Below, one piece after another: positions 17,156 to 26,927 of a DNA stretch of 64,000 nucleotides. Numbering within the stretch: position 1 is the first letter of the stretch; every line of letters begins with the position of its first letter. The position numbers and the translations under genes were made by a program. The notes beneath the pieces are model-generated. The model saw only the letters and a program-made list of their open reading frames with translations. It ran no database searches and had not been told where the DNA came from. The DNA is from JAVBTR01 sp031556065 (GTDB taxonomy: Bacteria > Bacillota > Clostridia > Christensenellales > Aristaeellaceae). Location of the stretch: the NCBI GenBank assembly GCA_031556065.1, contig JAVBTR010000001.1, forward strand, positions 1-64,000, read 5' to 3'.

Positions 17156-18403
17156 TTAATTATTCATTTGCGCTTCAATGGCATTCAGCGCATCGGCTGG
17201 TGCCACTGTTCCATCGAATACACCAGCAAGCGCATCGCTCCAGATGGTATTCCACGCAGCCCACTGTGGTACCAATGGAAGGCTATAAACTGCCTGACGG
17301 TTAAATACATCCAGATCGATAGGTGTGCCTGCCCACTGCGCATCGGTAAACAGGGGGGATTCCAGCACCTTTAGGTTTGCAGGCGCGTCCTGCTTATATT
17401 CGACGATTAGCTTCTGGCTTTCCTCATCGTTCATGAAATTGATGAAACGGAAAGCTTCTTCCGGGTGCTTGCAGGCGGTGCTAATAGCCAGCGCGCTGCC
17501 AAACGGACAGGTAGTGGCTTCCTTTCCCTTCCAGATTTCCACAATGCCCCATTCAAAATCTGCTTCTTGCAAGGATGCCACCGACCATAGGCCATTCATC
17601 ATCATACCCATACGGCCTCTTGCAAAGATCGTACCTGCCGTAGCACCCGAACCGAAATCGGCCAGTTCAATGCGGGAAGGAATCACATCGTGCACTGTGA
17701 GCAGCTCCTGCATGAAGGTGAGTGCCTCCAGGTTTTCTTTGGAATTGATCACGACTTTGCCCTGATCATCTATTACCCGTCCGCCATTTTGATAGCACCA
17801 GTTCATCCAATAGGGGAACCAGTATTCCAAGCCAAAGCCCCACTGCTCTTTTTCCCCTTCGCCTTTTGTCAGGGCTTTGGCAGCTTTGAGCATGTCATCC
17901 CAGGTCCATTCCGCTGTGGGGTAACTAAGGCCTGCCTCATCGAAGAGGGTTTTATTATAATACGCAACCATGGAGCCTCCTCGGTCCTGTAAACCGTAGA
18001 TGTTCCCATCATAGGTATACATATCAATATAGGCCTGAGCGTTACGTTCTGGCAAATTCACGCCTGCCGCTTCCAGATAGGTATTAAGAGGCCTTAGCAG
18101 TCCTTTGCTGGAATAGCTATGGATGCTTTCCGCAAACCACAGGATATCCGGCGGGGTTCCTCCTGCAAACATGGTGGTATACTTTTGATCTATGTCATCG
18201 GTGATATGCATAGCCTGCACCTTGATATCCGGGTTCTGCTTTTCGAACAGCGCAATGCGCGCCTGATTCACCTCATAATCCAAGGTACTGCCTCCATGGG
18301 CAAACACAAGGGTGACAGGTTCGCTGCCCTGCGCTCCCGCAATAGGCATTATGCAAACAGCAGCCAACACAAACAGAATAACTACCGCTAGTATCTTCTT
18401 CAT
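17156..18403 (-). CDS. Extracellular sugar-binding protein of the GH42 operon
   Basis: A 415-residue family 1 solute-binding protein that captures the sugar for the two permeases downstream. It starts MKKILAVVILFVLAAVC and has a probable signal peptidase I site at AGA/Q. C17 is not in a lipobox (AAVC), so no lipid anchor is evident. The mature part shows typical segments TLVFAHGGSTLDYEV, PDILWFAES, YNKTLFDEAGL and FINFMNDEESQKLI. GGAGGG lies 6 bases before the ATG. First gene of the operon and divergent from the AraC gene at 18565. Confidence 0.93.
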   Translation of the reverse strand: MKKILAVVILFVLAAVCIMPIAGAQGSEPVTLVFAHGGSTLDYEVNQARIALFEKQNPDIKVQAMHITDDIDQKYTTMFAGGTPPDILWFAESIHSYSSKGLLRPLNTYLEAAGVNLPERNAQAYIDMYTYDGNIYGLQDRGGSMVAYYNKTLFDEAGLSYPTAEWTWDDMLKAAKALTKGEGEKEQWGFGLEYWFPYWMNWCYQNGGRVIDDQGKVVINSKENLEALTFMQELLTVHDVIPSRIELADFGSGATAGTIFARGRMGMMMNGLWSVASLQEADFEWGIVEIWKGKEATTCPFGSALAISTACKHPEEAFRFINFMNDEESQKLIVEYKQDAPANLKVLESPLFTDAQWAGTPIDLDVFNRQAVYSLPLVPQWAAWNTIWSDALAGVFDGTVAPADALNAIEAQMNN

Positions 18404-18491
18404 TATTACCCTCCTATTTCTTGTTGTAAACACAAGCAAATTATCACTCTTATACAAAACAGATCTGGTTTGATTAGCCTTATTATACATT

Positions 18492-18519
18492 TTGCAAGAA
18501 GGGGTGTATATGGTATAAT
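18492..18519 (+). promoter_or_regulatory. Promoter of the AraC gene at 18565
   Basis: TTGCAA (18492-18497), a 16-base spacer and perfect TATAAT (18514-18519). The start codon is about 45 bases downstream, leaving a short leader. Confidence 0.6.
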
Positions 18520-18564
18520 CCGCTTATCGGTATGCCAAAACGAAACTTAATAGGAGGTGCTACT

Positions 18565-19398
18565 TTGCCAAGGCTCCTTAATCCCAAGCACATGGAAAGT
18601 CCTCTATCTTTAGAAAGCATTGCCTACGACTTTTACGAAACATACCAGTACCGGCCAAACGGTGGGCGGTATTATTTATGGCTGCAAACTTATAACGGCA
18701 GGGGTGTGCTGGAGCTTCAGGGTGAGCATATCATACTTGAAAAAGGTCATGGTGCATTAATCGCGCCTTTTGTGCCCCACCATTATTATCCCCTTACCCC
18801 CTCATGGAAAACCAATTTCATCACTTTCAGCGGTTATTTATCCAATATCATTAAAGAAATTCTGGGGAATGAAGAAGTGCTCCTTGCCAACGATCAGCAA
18901 AGTGTCTCCTTCACAGGCCACATTCAAAAAACAATTGATAATTGCGGGCAAAAAATAGTTAATGAAACAACTGATTTAGATAAGCTTAGCACACAAATCT
19001 ATGAATTTCTGCTTTTGCTAAAAAAATATGGCAACCTCAACAAAGCGGTTCTATCGCCTCAATATACCAGCTATATATTTCCTGTTTTAAAACTGATTCG
19101 TACCCGTTATCGTGAAGACCTGAGTACAAAAGAGCTTGCCGCCGCTGTCTATATTTCTCCTCAATACCTTAACAAGCTGTTTCATTTCTACTTTCAAATG
19201 TCTACCTATCAATATCTAAAAAAGCACCGAATCAACCAAGCCAAAAAAATGCTGTTAAGCCAATCCACACTTAGCATCAACCAGGTTTGCGGAAATGTGG
19301 GTTTTTCCGATACAAGCCGCTTTATTCACTCTTTCAAAAAGGAAACAGGATACACACCTTCGGAATACCGAAGAGCAATTAAAAACTCTTTTGTATAG
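18565..19398 (+). CDS. AraC family regulator of the GH42 operon
   Basis: A 277-residue transcriptional regulator. The N-terminal effector domain has the cupin-like pattern GRGVLELQGEHIILEKGHGALIAPFVPHHYYP. The C-terminal DNA-binding part has two helix-turn-helix units: LIRTRYREDLSTKELAAAVYISPQYLNKLF, then the AraC signature GFSDTSRFIHSFKKETGYTPSEYR. I start it at the TTG at 18565 because AGGAGG lies 7-8 bases upstream; the in-frame ATG at 18532 has no site. It is divergent from the binding-protein gene and is the obvious regulator of that operon. Confidence 0.9.
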   Translation: MPRLLNPKHMESPLSLESIAYDFYETYQYRPNGGRYYLWLQTYNGRGVLELQGEHIILEKGHGALIAPFVPHHYYPLTPSWKTNFITFSGYLSNIIKEILGNEEVLLANDQQSVSFTGHIQKTIDNCGQKIVNETTDLDKLSTQIYEFLLLLKKYGNLNKAVLSPQYTSYIFPVLKLIRTRYREDLSTKELAAAVYISPQYLNKLFHFYFQMSTYQYLKKHRINQAKKMLLSQSTLSINQVCGNVGFSDTSRFIHSFKKETGYTPSEYRRAIKNSFV

Positions 19399-19423
19399 CC
19401 CTATACAATATCAAAAACAAAAG

Positions 19424-19464
19424 CCCCTCATTTGCCGCTGTACGCACTGTCAGCAAATGGGGGG
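19424..19464 (-). terminator. Terminator of the second ABC operon
   Basis: CCCCTCATTTGC (19424-19435) pairs with GCAAATGGGGGG (19453-19464) with one mismatch. On the minus strand the stem is followed by TTTTGTTTTTG, giving an intrinsic terminator for the enzyme gene ending at 19474. It also separates that gene from the convergent AraC gene. Confidence 0.7.
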
Positions 19465-19473
19465 TGTGTTGGT

Positions 19474-21852
19474 TTAGATATACTGGCTCAGATTCGTCTT
19501 TGCTACATAGGTCAGCACCAGGCCATCGCCGCCCTTTAGCTCGTTGCGTTGAGAATCGAAGGTGACGTTGATGGCGGTGACCTTTTGCGTGAAGGCTTCG
19601 AATTCGGCCTGGTTTTCGCAGGCATCCATAACGCACAGGTAGGCCGTTTTGGCATCGTAGCAGCGATATTCGCAGTTGCTAAGAGCCATATCCACCTTTT
19701 CCAGCTGACCGGAGCACCAGATGCCTACAGCCCCGTTTCGGCAATGGCCTATGAGCCAGTGGCCTGTCCGCAGGGTTTGATCGAACTTGGCTTCGGGCCA
19801 GAACAGATGGGTAAAGCGGATGGGATAATCGTCCGGAATCACGAAAATCGTGCCCAGGCGATTCCCTTCCTGCTTCACAGCGGGGAAAACCCCATTCCCA
19901 TGCCAATAGCCTGGGCGCATATGATCGAAATCTATGGCGCTACCGGGCAATGTGGTAAACACAACGCATTCACGGCTCAAGGCTGCATACCACAAATGCT
20001 GCTGATAGCCAAAGACGCCAGGTTCAAACACAGTGGTGCCGTGGAACCGCTCATTAAGGGATTTCACATAGGCGTTGCTGTTTTGCTCCGCGCCTTCCAC
20101 AAAGCACAGGTTCACCCAATCGGGCGCATCGTCCTGGGCCCTTGGGCAATCCACAGAGGTGAGCATAAAATGCTCGTTTTTGTTCAAGCGAATACGCCCA
20201 TTGCCAGAGGTATACGAAAGGGTCGCCGGCTTTTTCATAAGCTTCTGTAAATCTTCCGGCGGATGATAAGCGCAGGTTTTGAACACCACGCTCCACATGT
20301 TTTCCCCATCTGAATAGGGCAAATCCGGGAAGAAATAATTCAACATGGCCTGAACCGATTGCCGGTGTGGGTAGATTACATCTCTGTAAACCCGGCCCTG
20401 GGGGCTGATGCAAGCACCATCGAACACGTGAAGGCACAGGTTGTGGAATAGCTCATCGGCCAAGGCGGCAGCGTCTTTTGCCATGTCCTCCGGGCCGAAA
20501 TCTACCAGATTCATCAGCGCTACCATGGTAATGGGCAGATAAGTGGCGCTGTTAAATTCTTCAATGCCTTTTTCAAGGGCTTCCTTCAGCCATTCACGGC
20601 AGCGGAAGGCACCAATTTCCGCTTGCTGAGCCCCGGTACGCCCACCGCGAAGAAACCGTTCGTTGGGATAAAGCTCTCCCGCCAGCATTTGAGCGCTATG
20701 GAACAAAAGGGCGTGGTTCTCGCTCCAGAAGCACATGCCGTCTGCGCCTTCCTCGTCCATCCAATAGCGGTAGTTGAGGAAAACTTCATGAATCCGCGCC
20801 TTAAACCCATCGCTTAAGGGGTAGTTTTTCATTAGCCGGAAAAGGCCCGCCATCACAAAATCGCTGCAATCCACACGCTTTTCAATGGCATCCAAATCTT
20901 TGAACAAAAGCGCTTCATCGGTCTCGGTTTGGACCCCCAGGGCATAGCGGGCCAAAACATAGAACACGCTGAAGGTGATTCCATTGGAACGCATCTGGTA
21001 AGGGATAGGGGCCAGCATTTTGTAATACCAATCCGGGTCATCCTTTAAGCGGTAAAGGGGCTGCACGTTTTCGATCAGCTCGAAATCCCGAAAGAGGGTC
21101 TCCCCACTGGTTTGAATATACACCCTGGCACGGCTTTGGCCCTTAAGATCCACTTTCGTACTTTCAATAGGCATGTTTTCTTCATTGAGCCACGCTTTAA
21201 AATCGGGAACAGAAGGACAAAGCAATTGGCCATCGGCCGCCTTTATACCTCCTAACCAGCGGTCTGCCCGCCAAAGGGACTCCACATGGGCTTTATCGGG
21301 CAAAATGCCAACAATGCCCTGGGTATCCATCAATTGGATGCCTGCGATGGTCCTCGTATCGCGGACGCCCAAGGTGCGAATCTGCATATAAATTCGATTG
21401 ACGCCCGGCTTCAGATTCAGGCTAAAGGGCTTTTTAATAATGGGCTTGTACACGGGCTTTTCCACCCTACAAACACATTCATCATTCAGCCATAAATCCA
21501 CCGCTGCGTAAGTCCAAAGTACAGCGCTGACAGCCTGCTGTTTTTCCACAACCAGCTCCGTTACTGCGTCCAGGGCCACATCGGTCAGGCTTGAATAAAA
21601 GGTGCTTTCATCCACAAACCAGTTCCCTGCCCGCACATAGCGCCAAGGCTGCGAAACAGGGGCCATTGCCCCTAATGCAATATGCTTAGGGGGCTGTTGA
21701 AGGGATCTTTTTTCGTAGCCGGTACGCAGCATGGCTTCATAGCGAAGCTGATCTGCACCCGTCTCCCGCTTAGGAACATCCCTAAGAGGCTGGCAATGGG
21801 GGCCCGCCACCAGCCAATTTGTAATAAAGCCTTGGGCGTTTAAGCTATACAT
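19474..21852 (-). CDS. Uncharacterised toroid-plus-beta-sandwich protein, probable glycan-active enzyme (792 aa)
   Basis: A family I cannot name. An N-terminal jelly-roll-like region (about residues 95-185, DLWLNDECVCRV, LNLKPGVNRIYMQIRTLG) precedes a helical region with FWSENHALLFHSAQMLAGELYPNE, then a C-terminal beta-rich part with YQQHLWYAALSRECVVFTT, LPGSA and HGNGVFPA. The 664-residue protein at 38478 shares the same signatures, so they are paralogs. The architecture recalls heparinase-type lyases and GH families with (alpha/alpha) toroids plus beta-sandwich. No signal peptide. Last gene of an ABC importer operon, so it likely cleaves the imported sugar. Catalytic residues are not known; E and H of ENH are candidates. 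Confidence 0.72.
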   Translation of the reverse strand: MYSLNAQGFITNWLVAGPHCQPLRDVPKRETGADQLRYEAMLRTGYEKRSLQQPPKHIALGAMAPVSQPWRYVRAGNWFVDESTFYSSLTDVALDAVTELVVEKQQAVSAVLWTYAAVDLWLNDECVCRVEKPVYKPIIKKPFSLNLKPGVNRIYMQIRTLGVRDTRTIAGIQLMDTQGIVGILPDKAHVESLWRADRWLGGIKAADGQLLCPSVPDFKAWLNEENMPIESTKVDLKGQSRARVYIQTSGETLFRDFELIENVQPLYRLKDDPDWYYKMLAPIPYQMRSNGITFSVFYVLARYALGVQTETDEALLFKDLDAIEKRVDCSDFVMAGLFRLMKNYPLSDGFKARIHEVFLNYRYWMDEEGADGMCFWSENHALLFHSAQMLAGELYPNERFLRGGRTGAQQAEIGAFRCREWLKEALEKGIEEFNSATYLPITMVALMNLVDFGPEDMAKDAAALADELFHNLCLHVFDGACISPQGRVYRDVIYPHRQSVQAMLNYFFPDLPYSDGENMWSVVFKTCAYHPPEDLQKLMKKPATLSYTSGNGRIRLNKNEHFMLTSVDCPRAQDDAPDWVNLCFVEGAEQNSNAYVKSLNERFHGTTVFEPGVFGYQQHLWYAALSRECVVFTTLPGSAIDFDHMRPGYWHGNGVFPAVKQEGNRLGTIFVIPDDYPIRFTHLFWPEAKFDQTLRTGHWLIGHCRNGAVGIWCSGQLEKVDMALSNCEYRCYDAKTAYLCVMDACENQAEFEAFTQKVTAINVTFDSQRNELKGGDGLVLTYVAKTNLSQYI

Positions 21853-21872
21853 GATCGTCTTCCTTTCACTGT

Positions 21873-22748
21873 TTACCCTTTGACGGAGCCTGCCACCATG
21901 CCGGAAATAAACTGCTTGCTGGCAAACAGGTAAACAAGCACAATCGGAACAATGGAAATGGCCGAACCAGCGAAGAGAATATTCCAGGCCGCCGCTCCAT
22001 CCCCCGCGTTTTGCAGGGCCAACACGCCAACCGTTAAAGGCCGTAGTTTAGCGTTTGTCATGGTGAAGACCAAGGGCAGGATGTATTCGTTCCAAGCGCC
22101 GCGGAAGGCCAGCAGGGACACGGTGGCCAGCGCAGGCTTTAACACAGGCAGGATAATCCGCCAATAGATATGGAAGAAGCCGCAGCCGTCAATTCTTGCC
22201 GCCTCGTCCAACTCTTTGGGTATGGTGTTCATAAAGCCGCGTATCAAGAACACATAAGTAGCTTGACCGCCTCCGGCGCTAATCAGAATCACTGCCCAAA
22301 GGGATTTATTCAGCCCCATTTTAACCGCCAGTTCGAAAAGCGGGCGAATGGACACGCTGCCCACGTTAATAAACATGAACATGACCATGGTGCCATAGAT
22401 CAGGTTCTTAAAATGGAACTCTTTTCTGGCAAACACATAGCCGGACATGCTACACACAAACAGAGTGATCAAGGTGACCATGGTGCTTAGAAACACGCTG
22501 TTCCAGGTGTAAATATAGAAATCTGCCATTTTCCAGGCCTTAACATAGTTATCCACCACGAATTTTTGCGGCAGAATATTCAGCCCACCGCTAACCAGCT
22601 CGCGGTTTTCTTTAAAGGAGCCAAACAAAATATAGATCACTGGATAAATGGTAACAATAGCCAGTATGGCCATCAATGCAAACAGCACACCGTAAATAAC
22701 TTTGCTTTGGGTGGATTCAATGGTGTGGGAGGCTTTTTCGCGTGCCAT
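21873..22748 (-). CDS. Carbohydrate ABC transporter permease (MalG type)
   Basis: A 291-residue inner-membrane permease with six helices and the EAA loop LDEAARIDGCGFFHIYWRIILPVLKP. The C-terminus SKQFISGMVAGSVKG is the usual ending of this subunit. It lies 16 bases after its MalF-type partner and 20 bases before the 792-residue enzyme gene, all in one operon. It imports the substrate of that enzyme; the sugar is unknown. Confidence 0.93.
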   Translation of the reverse strand: MAREKASHTIESTQSKVIYGVLFALMAILAIVTIYPVIYILFGSFKENRELVSGGLNILPQKFVVDNYVKAWKMADFYIYTWNSVFLSTMVTLITLFVCSMSGYVFARKEFHFKNLIYGTMVMFMFINVGSVSIRPLFELAVKMGLNKSLWAVILISAGGGQATYVFLIRGFMNTIPKELDEAARIDGCGFFHIYWRIILPVLKPALATVSLLAFRGAWNEYILPLVFTMTNAKLRPLTVGVLALQNAGDGAAAWNILFAGSAISIVPIVLVYLFASKQFISGMVAGSVKG

Positions 22749-22764
22749 ATTTTTCGCTCCTTTC

Positions 22765-23685
22765 TTAATAAATATCGTCCATTTTCTTGCTGAACTGAAG
22801 GTAGATCAGCGTTACGCCGCCAACAATCAGCGCGGAAACAATGCTCAACACCGAACCATAGCCGATCTGCGGGATGCCGCCGGTAGTGGACCCACCAAAT
22901 ACCAGCTGATAGATATAGGAGAACATGACGTGGGTGCGGTAATTGGGGCCGCCGTTTGTCAATACCAGAATCACCTGATAATCTTTAAAGGCTGTGGTAA
23001 TGGCCAACATAATAACCACCTTCAATACTGGCGCCAGCATGGGCAAAGTAATGCGAAGGAAGGTTTGCCAGCCATTGGCACCATCGATGCTGGCGCTTTC
23101 GTACACATCCTGGGTAATGCCGGTGAGCCCGGAAATCAACAGCACCATATAGTTGCCAAAGGCACCCCATACTGCTACGATCACCACCGAGGACATGGCA
23201 TATTGGCTGCTGCCCAGCCAATCAATAGGCGCTTTGATCCAGCCAAGGGCCATCAGATAGCCATTTAAAACGCCGTTGTAAGAGGCAAAAATGAAATACC
23301 AGATAAGGCTGTATACAGCAGAGCTGATCACCGTGGGCATAAAATAAATGCCCTGCAAAAGCCCGCTGCCACGGCGCTTTTGCTGCAATATAACCGCCAG
23401 GCCTAAGGAAAGGGGCAATGTAAACAACAGTTTTAAAATGGCGTACTCAAAGGTATGTAAAACGCTTCGCCAATAAATCCCGTCGGAAAACGCGCGAATA
23501 AAGTTGTTAAAGCCAATAAAATACTCGCGAAAACCATTGTAATCGTAAAAGACATAACGGCAGATCCAAATAAATGGATAAATCGAAAGGGCAACAATGA
23601 ACAAAATCGTTGGGGCAAGCATGGCCCACATGGTCAGAGATTCACCCAATTGCGCCCGGCGCTTTTTCAGCTGCATTGTTTTCAT
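22765..23685 (-). CDS. Sugar ABC transporter permease (MalF/UgpA type)
   Basis: A 306-residue inner-membrane permease. Helices include AMLAPTILFIVALSIYPFIW and VVIVAVWGAFGNYMVLLISG. The EAA loop is VYESASIDGANGWQTFLRITLPMLAP. It is separated from the binding-protein gene upstream by a hairpin and is followed closely by its MalG-type partner. Confidence 0.93.
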   Translation of the reverse strand: MKTMQLKKRRAQLGESLTMWAMLAPTILFIVALSIYPFIWICRYVFYDYNGFREYFIGFNNFIRAFSDGIYWRSVLHTFEYAILKLLFTLPLSLGLAVILQQKRRGSGLLQGIYFMPTVISSAVYSLIWYFIFASYNGVLNGYLMALGWIKAPIDWLGSSQYAMSSVVIVAVWGAFGNYMVLLISGLTGITQDVYESASIDGANGWQTFLRITLPMLAPVLKVVIMLAITTAFKDYQVILVLTNGGPNYRTHVMFSYIYQLVFGGSTTGGIPQIGYGSVLSIVSALIVGGVTLIYLQFSKKMDDIY

Positions 23686-23713
23686 AGCCGGCCTCCTCCT
23701 TTGGTAAAAGAGA

Positions 23714-23743
23714 GGGCTGCCGCGCTGTTAGGCACGGCAGCCC
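23714..23743 (-). terminator. Intercistronic hairpin after the binding-protein gene
   Basis: GGGCTGCCG (23714-23722) and CGGCAGCCC (23735-23743) are perfect complements, followed on the minus strand by TCTCTTTT. It sits between the binding-protein stop (23760) and permease start (23685), like the hairpins in the other two binding-protein-first operons here. Confidence 0.6.
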
Positions 23744-23759
23744 GGAATAACTAGCCTAA

Positions 23760-25100
23760 TTACTTATCCAAGTAAACCTTTTCGGCATCGTTGGGGTTCA
23801 TAGGATCATATTCCGCGATCACCAAGCGCTTTTCTTTGCCCATTGCCACAGCCTGATCAAGGGCCTTGTTGTAGCTCTCGTTCAATTTGGCGATGGTTTC
23901 ATCGATGGAGGGGCCTTCGGGCAGGCAAGCGTTCCAAAGAGCATCACGGTAGTTTTCACCTTCGGGGGTCACAGCAGGAGCAGCGGGATAAACCGCTTCG
24001 TAGGTGGCACCGGAGAAATCTGCCATGCGGCCGATTTTGCTCTTATCCACAACGGAATCCATGTAGGTGGACATGGGAAGGGTGTAGCCGCCTTCCAGGT
24101 AGCCCTTGAGCACTTCTTCGGAACCAAAGTATTCGATAACCGTCCAAGCAGCTTCGGCGTTCTTGGTCAGCGCGGACATCATGTAGCCATTATTGGGGCT
24201 GCAGGCCTGGGCGCCGTGGATTTCGCCATCCAGGGTGGGCAGGGGAGCTACGCCCCATTCCATGGTAGCGGGGAACTGCTCGGTTAATACGGTGGCTTCC
24301 TGAGACGCGTTGCCATGAATGGCGATCTTGCCTTCGGCAAACTGCACACGGGCGGGGTCGATCTTAATGGAGGAGGAGCCGGGGAACACGCTGCCATCTA
24401 CGAACATCTGGCGAACGGCTTCCAGGAAGGGCTTATAGCCGGAGAAATCGAACTGGCCGTTCTTGTAATCGTAAGGGGTGATACCGCTCTTTTCAGCAGC
24501 ATGCTCCAGCCAACGTTCGAAGGGGCCGCTGGCGCCAGGGAAGATGATGCCGTAGTAATCACCATTGCCAGCTTCAGTAATGGCTTTCACCATGGGAACC
24601 AGGTCTTCCAGCTTGGTGGGACCTTCCAGGTTCAGCGCATCCATGATCTCTTTATTGTAGATGATCCGCGCGCCGCTGCGCTTGCCGCAGGGAACCCAGT
24701 AAACATCGCCATTCACAGCGTTAGTGCCTTCGAACACGAAGCTATCCACTTCGTTTACCCGGCGGTATTCGTCGCTGATGTAGCTATTCAAGGGCTGGAT
24801 GATGCCGCTCATGGCGAATTCCTTCATCACATCGCCAGCTACCTGTCCCATCAAATCCGGGGATTGGCCGGAGGTGGCTGCTAAGGTGATCAGGTTTTCA
24901 TAGTTTTCGGTCTGCACAACATATTCGATCTGAATGGTGTCGTGGGTGTTGTTGAACTCATCAACCACCTTGTTCATGTACTCAAGGTCATGACGGTTGT
25001 TGGTCCAAACGACCACCGTTGTTACATCCGCCGCCAATGCAGCAGGCACCAGCGAAAGAATGAGAAGGGCACAAAGAAGCAGGGAAATGATCTTCTTCAT
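23760..25100 (-). CDS. Extracellular sugar-binding protein of the YesMN-linked operon
   Basis: A 446-residue family 1 solute-binding protein. The signal peptide MKKIISLLLCALLILSLVPA ends ALA/AD, a signal peptidase I site without a lipobox. The mature domain shows VVVWTNNRHDLEYMNKVVDEF, SPDLMGQVAGDV, YNKEIMDAL and AWTVIEYFGSEE. The start at 25100 has AAAGGAGGAA upstream. First gene of an operon with two permeases and the 792-residue enzyme. It is divergent from the YesN/YesM-type pair, which probably senses the same sugar and turns the operon on. Confidence 0.93.
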   Translation of the reverse strand: MKKIISLLLCALLILSLVPAALAADVTTVVVWTNNRHDLEYMNKVVDEFNNTHDTIQIEYVVQTENYENLITLAATSGQSPDLMGQVAGDVMKEFAMSGIIQPLNSYISDEYRRVNEVDSFVFEGTNAVNGDVYWVPCGKRSGARIIYNKEIMDALNLEGPTKLEDLVPMVKAITEAGNGDYYGIIFPGASGPFERWLEHAAEKSGITPYDYKNGQFDFSGYKPFLEAVRQMFVDGSVFPGSSSIKIDPARVQFAEGKIAIHGNASQEATVLTEQFPATMEWGVAPLPTLDGEIHGAQACSPNNGYMMSALTKNAEAAWTVIEYFGSEEVLKGYLEGGYTLPMSTYMDSVVDKSKIGRMADFSGATYEAVYPAAPAVTPEGENYRDALWNACLPEGPSIDETIAKLNESYNKALDQAVAMGKEKRLVIAEYDPMNPNDAEKVYLDK

Positions 25101-25216
25101 AAGTGGGGTTCCTCCTTTAGTAATAATGGTTTGGTATCGAATAACTGCATTGTACCTTTTCATAGTCTATCAGGACATGGCAGGTTTTTATATTTACATG
25201 ACAGATTTGAGGGACT

Positions 25217-25245
25217 TTGCACTTTTCATATACTTTGTATATTAT
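25217..25245 (+). promoter_or_regulatory. Putative promoter of the YesN/YesM genes
   Basis: TTGCAC (25217-25222), a 17-base spacer and TATTAT (25240-25245), about 60 bases before the regulator start at 25306, which has CCTGGAGGTGG as ribosome site. Confidence 0.45.
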
Positions 25246-25305
25246 TCTTGTTGCATTTGGATGGATTTTAGCACATAATCTTTATAACGCCCTGGAGGTG
25301 GAAAT

Positions 25306-26925
25306 ATGGCAGAAGAAAAAGGCTGGTCTTTATTAATTGTAGATGACGAAGCGGAAATCCGCAAGGGTTTGGCAACCACCCTGGACCGCCCGGAGAATAA
25401 CCTGCAATTGATTATGAGCGTTAGAAACGGCATGGAAGCGTTAACGTTTATCCGCCGCTTCAACCCGGACATCGTCATAACAGATATCCGTATGCCCTTT
25501 ATGGATGGTCTGACACTGATTAAAAGCGCCCGCGAAGAGGGTTATCAAGGGAATTTCATTGTCATCAGCGGGTTCGACGATTTTAACTATGCCAAAACCG
25601 CGCTGCATTACGGGGTACGGGAATACCTTTTAAAGCCCATTTCAATCCCCGAGCTCTGCGTTGCCATCCAGCGCATTAACGCGGAAAACAGCGTTAAAAT
25701 GCTAGAAAAAACACACCGCCAAGCCCTCGAAGAAATAGCAGGGAAGCTTAAAACCCAGCATCTGGCAATGGATTTGGCCCACAATACCGTTACCAAGGAT
25801 GAGCTAAACGAGCACTTGCGCCGCTACCCATTCCCTTTAAGCGACGCCCCCTGCCAGGTAATTCTGCTTAAGCTGACCGAAAAACAATCCGATGAGGATT
25901 GGCAGCCGGAAGACACGCGCAGCCAGGGAGTAGCAGCCATCCAGCAGCAGTTGGAGAACATTTTTTCCGCCACACCCATGGTCTGCGTAGAGCATGGGGA
26001 TAACCAGCTATTGCTTTTGATCAATACCCCGGCTGCTCTGGAACCCGGCTATTTAAATATGGAAGATTTCTTAAGCCAGCAGCTTAAAACATTCTATGGT
26101 GAATCTGGCTTGAATGTTGTGGCCGCAATTGGAGAGGAGGCCCCAAGCCTTTTCAGCCTTTCTCTTTCTTATCAATCCGCTTTGCAGGCGCTTCCGTGGC
26201 ATATATATGCGCAAATGCGGCCTGTCATATCCCATGTCGCCACCCTTACCGCGCCGCCGCCTGCCTTGAAGCCCTTTGATTCCAAAGCCATTATTGAAGG
26301 CATCTGGCAAGGGGACCTGCACGCTATCTCCCACGCCCTTCATTCCTTTTTCCAATGGGTAATGTATATCGAAACCCCGCCGCCCAGCTACCTTTTCGCC
26401 ATGTGCAATTACTTGATTGTGGATGTTCAAAAGCAGCTTGCCCAATATTCCGACGCGCCCCTTTTAACCTTTACCAGCGACGCTTACATGACGTTGGGGC
26501 ACTTGGATAGCATCCAGCGCATTCAGGATTGGCTGGCTTCGCTGTTCTTCTCCTTCGCAAGGGAACTTAAAAGCAGCCGCCTGCAAAAAAGCGATCCGAT
26601 CCTTGAAAAGACCCTTTCCTATATTAACGAACACATTCTGGATAACATCCGTGTGGAAGATATTTGCTCTTATATAGCCCTTAGCAAAACTTATTTCACA
26701 ACCTATTTTAAGAACAAAACAAGCCAAAATTTTAGGGATTATGTTTTAGACCGCAAAATTCTCTACGCGCAAAATGCCATGAAGGCTGGAACCTATTCCT
26801 TAACAGAGTTGGCGGAAAAGCTGGGGTATGAGGACTACCGTTCTTTTAACAGGGCCTTTAAAACAAGAACAGGCTTCGCCCCATCGGAATACCAGCGCAA
26901 ATACAACAAGGATGGGCGGGAATAA
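25306..26925 (+). CDS. YesN-type response regulator with AraC DNA-binding domain
   Basis: A 539-residue regulator for a sugar operon. The N-terminal receiver has acidic DDE (13-15), phospho-acceptor D60 in DIVITDIRMPFMDG and a conserved lysine in YLLKPISI. A long central linker region (about 130-420) follows. The AraC-type C-terminus has a first helix-turn-helix from INEHILDNIRVEDICSYIA to TYFTTYFKNK, and the signature LGYEDYRSFNRAFKTRTGFAPSEYQ. The kinase starts 2 bases after its stop. It probably activates the divergent ABC operon at 25100-19474. Confidence 0.94.
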   Translation: MAEEKGWSLLIVDDEAEIRKGLATTLDRPENNLQLIMSVRNGMEALTFIRRFNPDIVITDIRMPFMDGLTLIKSAREEGYQGNFIVISGFDDFNYAKTALHYGVREYLLKPISIPELCVAIQRINAENSVKMLEKTHRQALEEIAGKLKTQHLAMDLAHNTVTKDELNEHLRRYPFPLSDAPCQVILLKLTEKQSDEDWQPEDTRSQGVAAIQQQLENIFSATPMVCVEHGDNQLLLLINTPAALEPGYLNMEDFLSQQLKTFYGESGLNVVAAIGEEAPSLFSLSLSYQSALQALPWHIYAQMRPVISHVATLTAPPPALKPFDSKAIIEGIWQGDLHAISHALHSFFQWVMYIETPPPSYLFAMCNYLIVDVQKQLAQYSDAPLLTFTSDAYMTLGHLDSIQRIQDWLASLFFSFARELKSSRLQKSDPILEKTLSYINEHILDNIRVEDICSYIALSKTYFTTYFKNKTSQNFRDYVLDRKILYAQNAMKAGTYSLTELAEKLGYEDYRSFNRAFKTRTGFAPSEYQRKYNKDGRE

Positions 26926-26927
26926 GT

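Noticed and set aside
19549..20250. 233-codon plus-strand frame opposite the 792-residue enzyme
   Set aside because: Antisense shadow; composition follows the real gene and no domain is recognisable.
9815..25222. A 17-base exact repeat TTTGAGGGACTTTGCAC at 9815-9831 and 25206-25222
   Set aside because: In 64 kb an exact 17-base match can arise by chance, and no shared context was seen; the second copy merely overlaps a putative -35.
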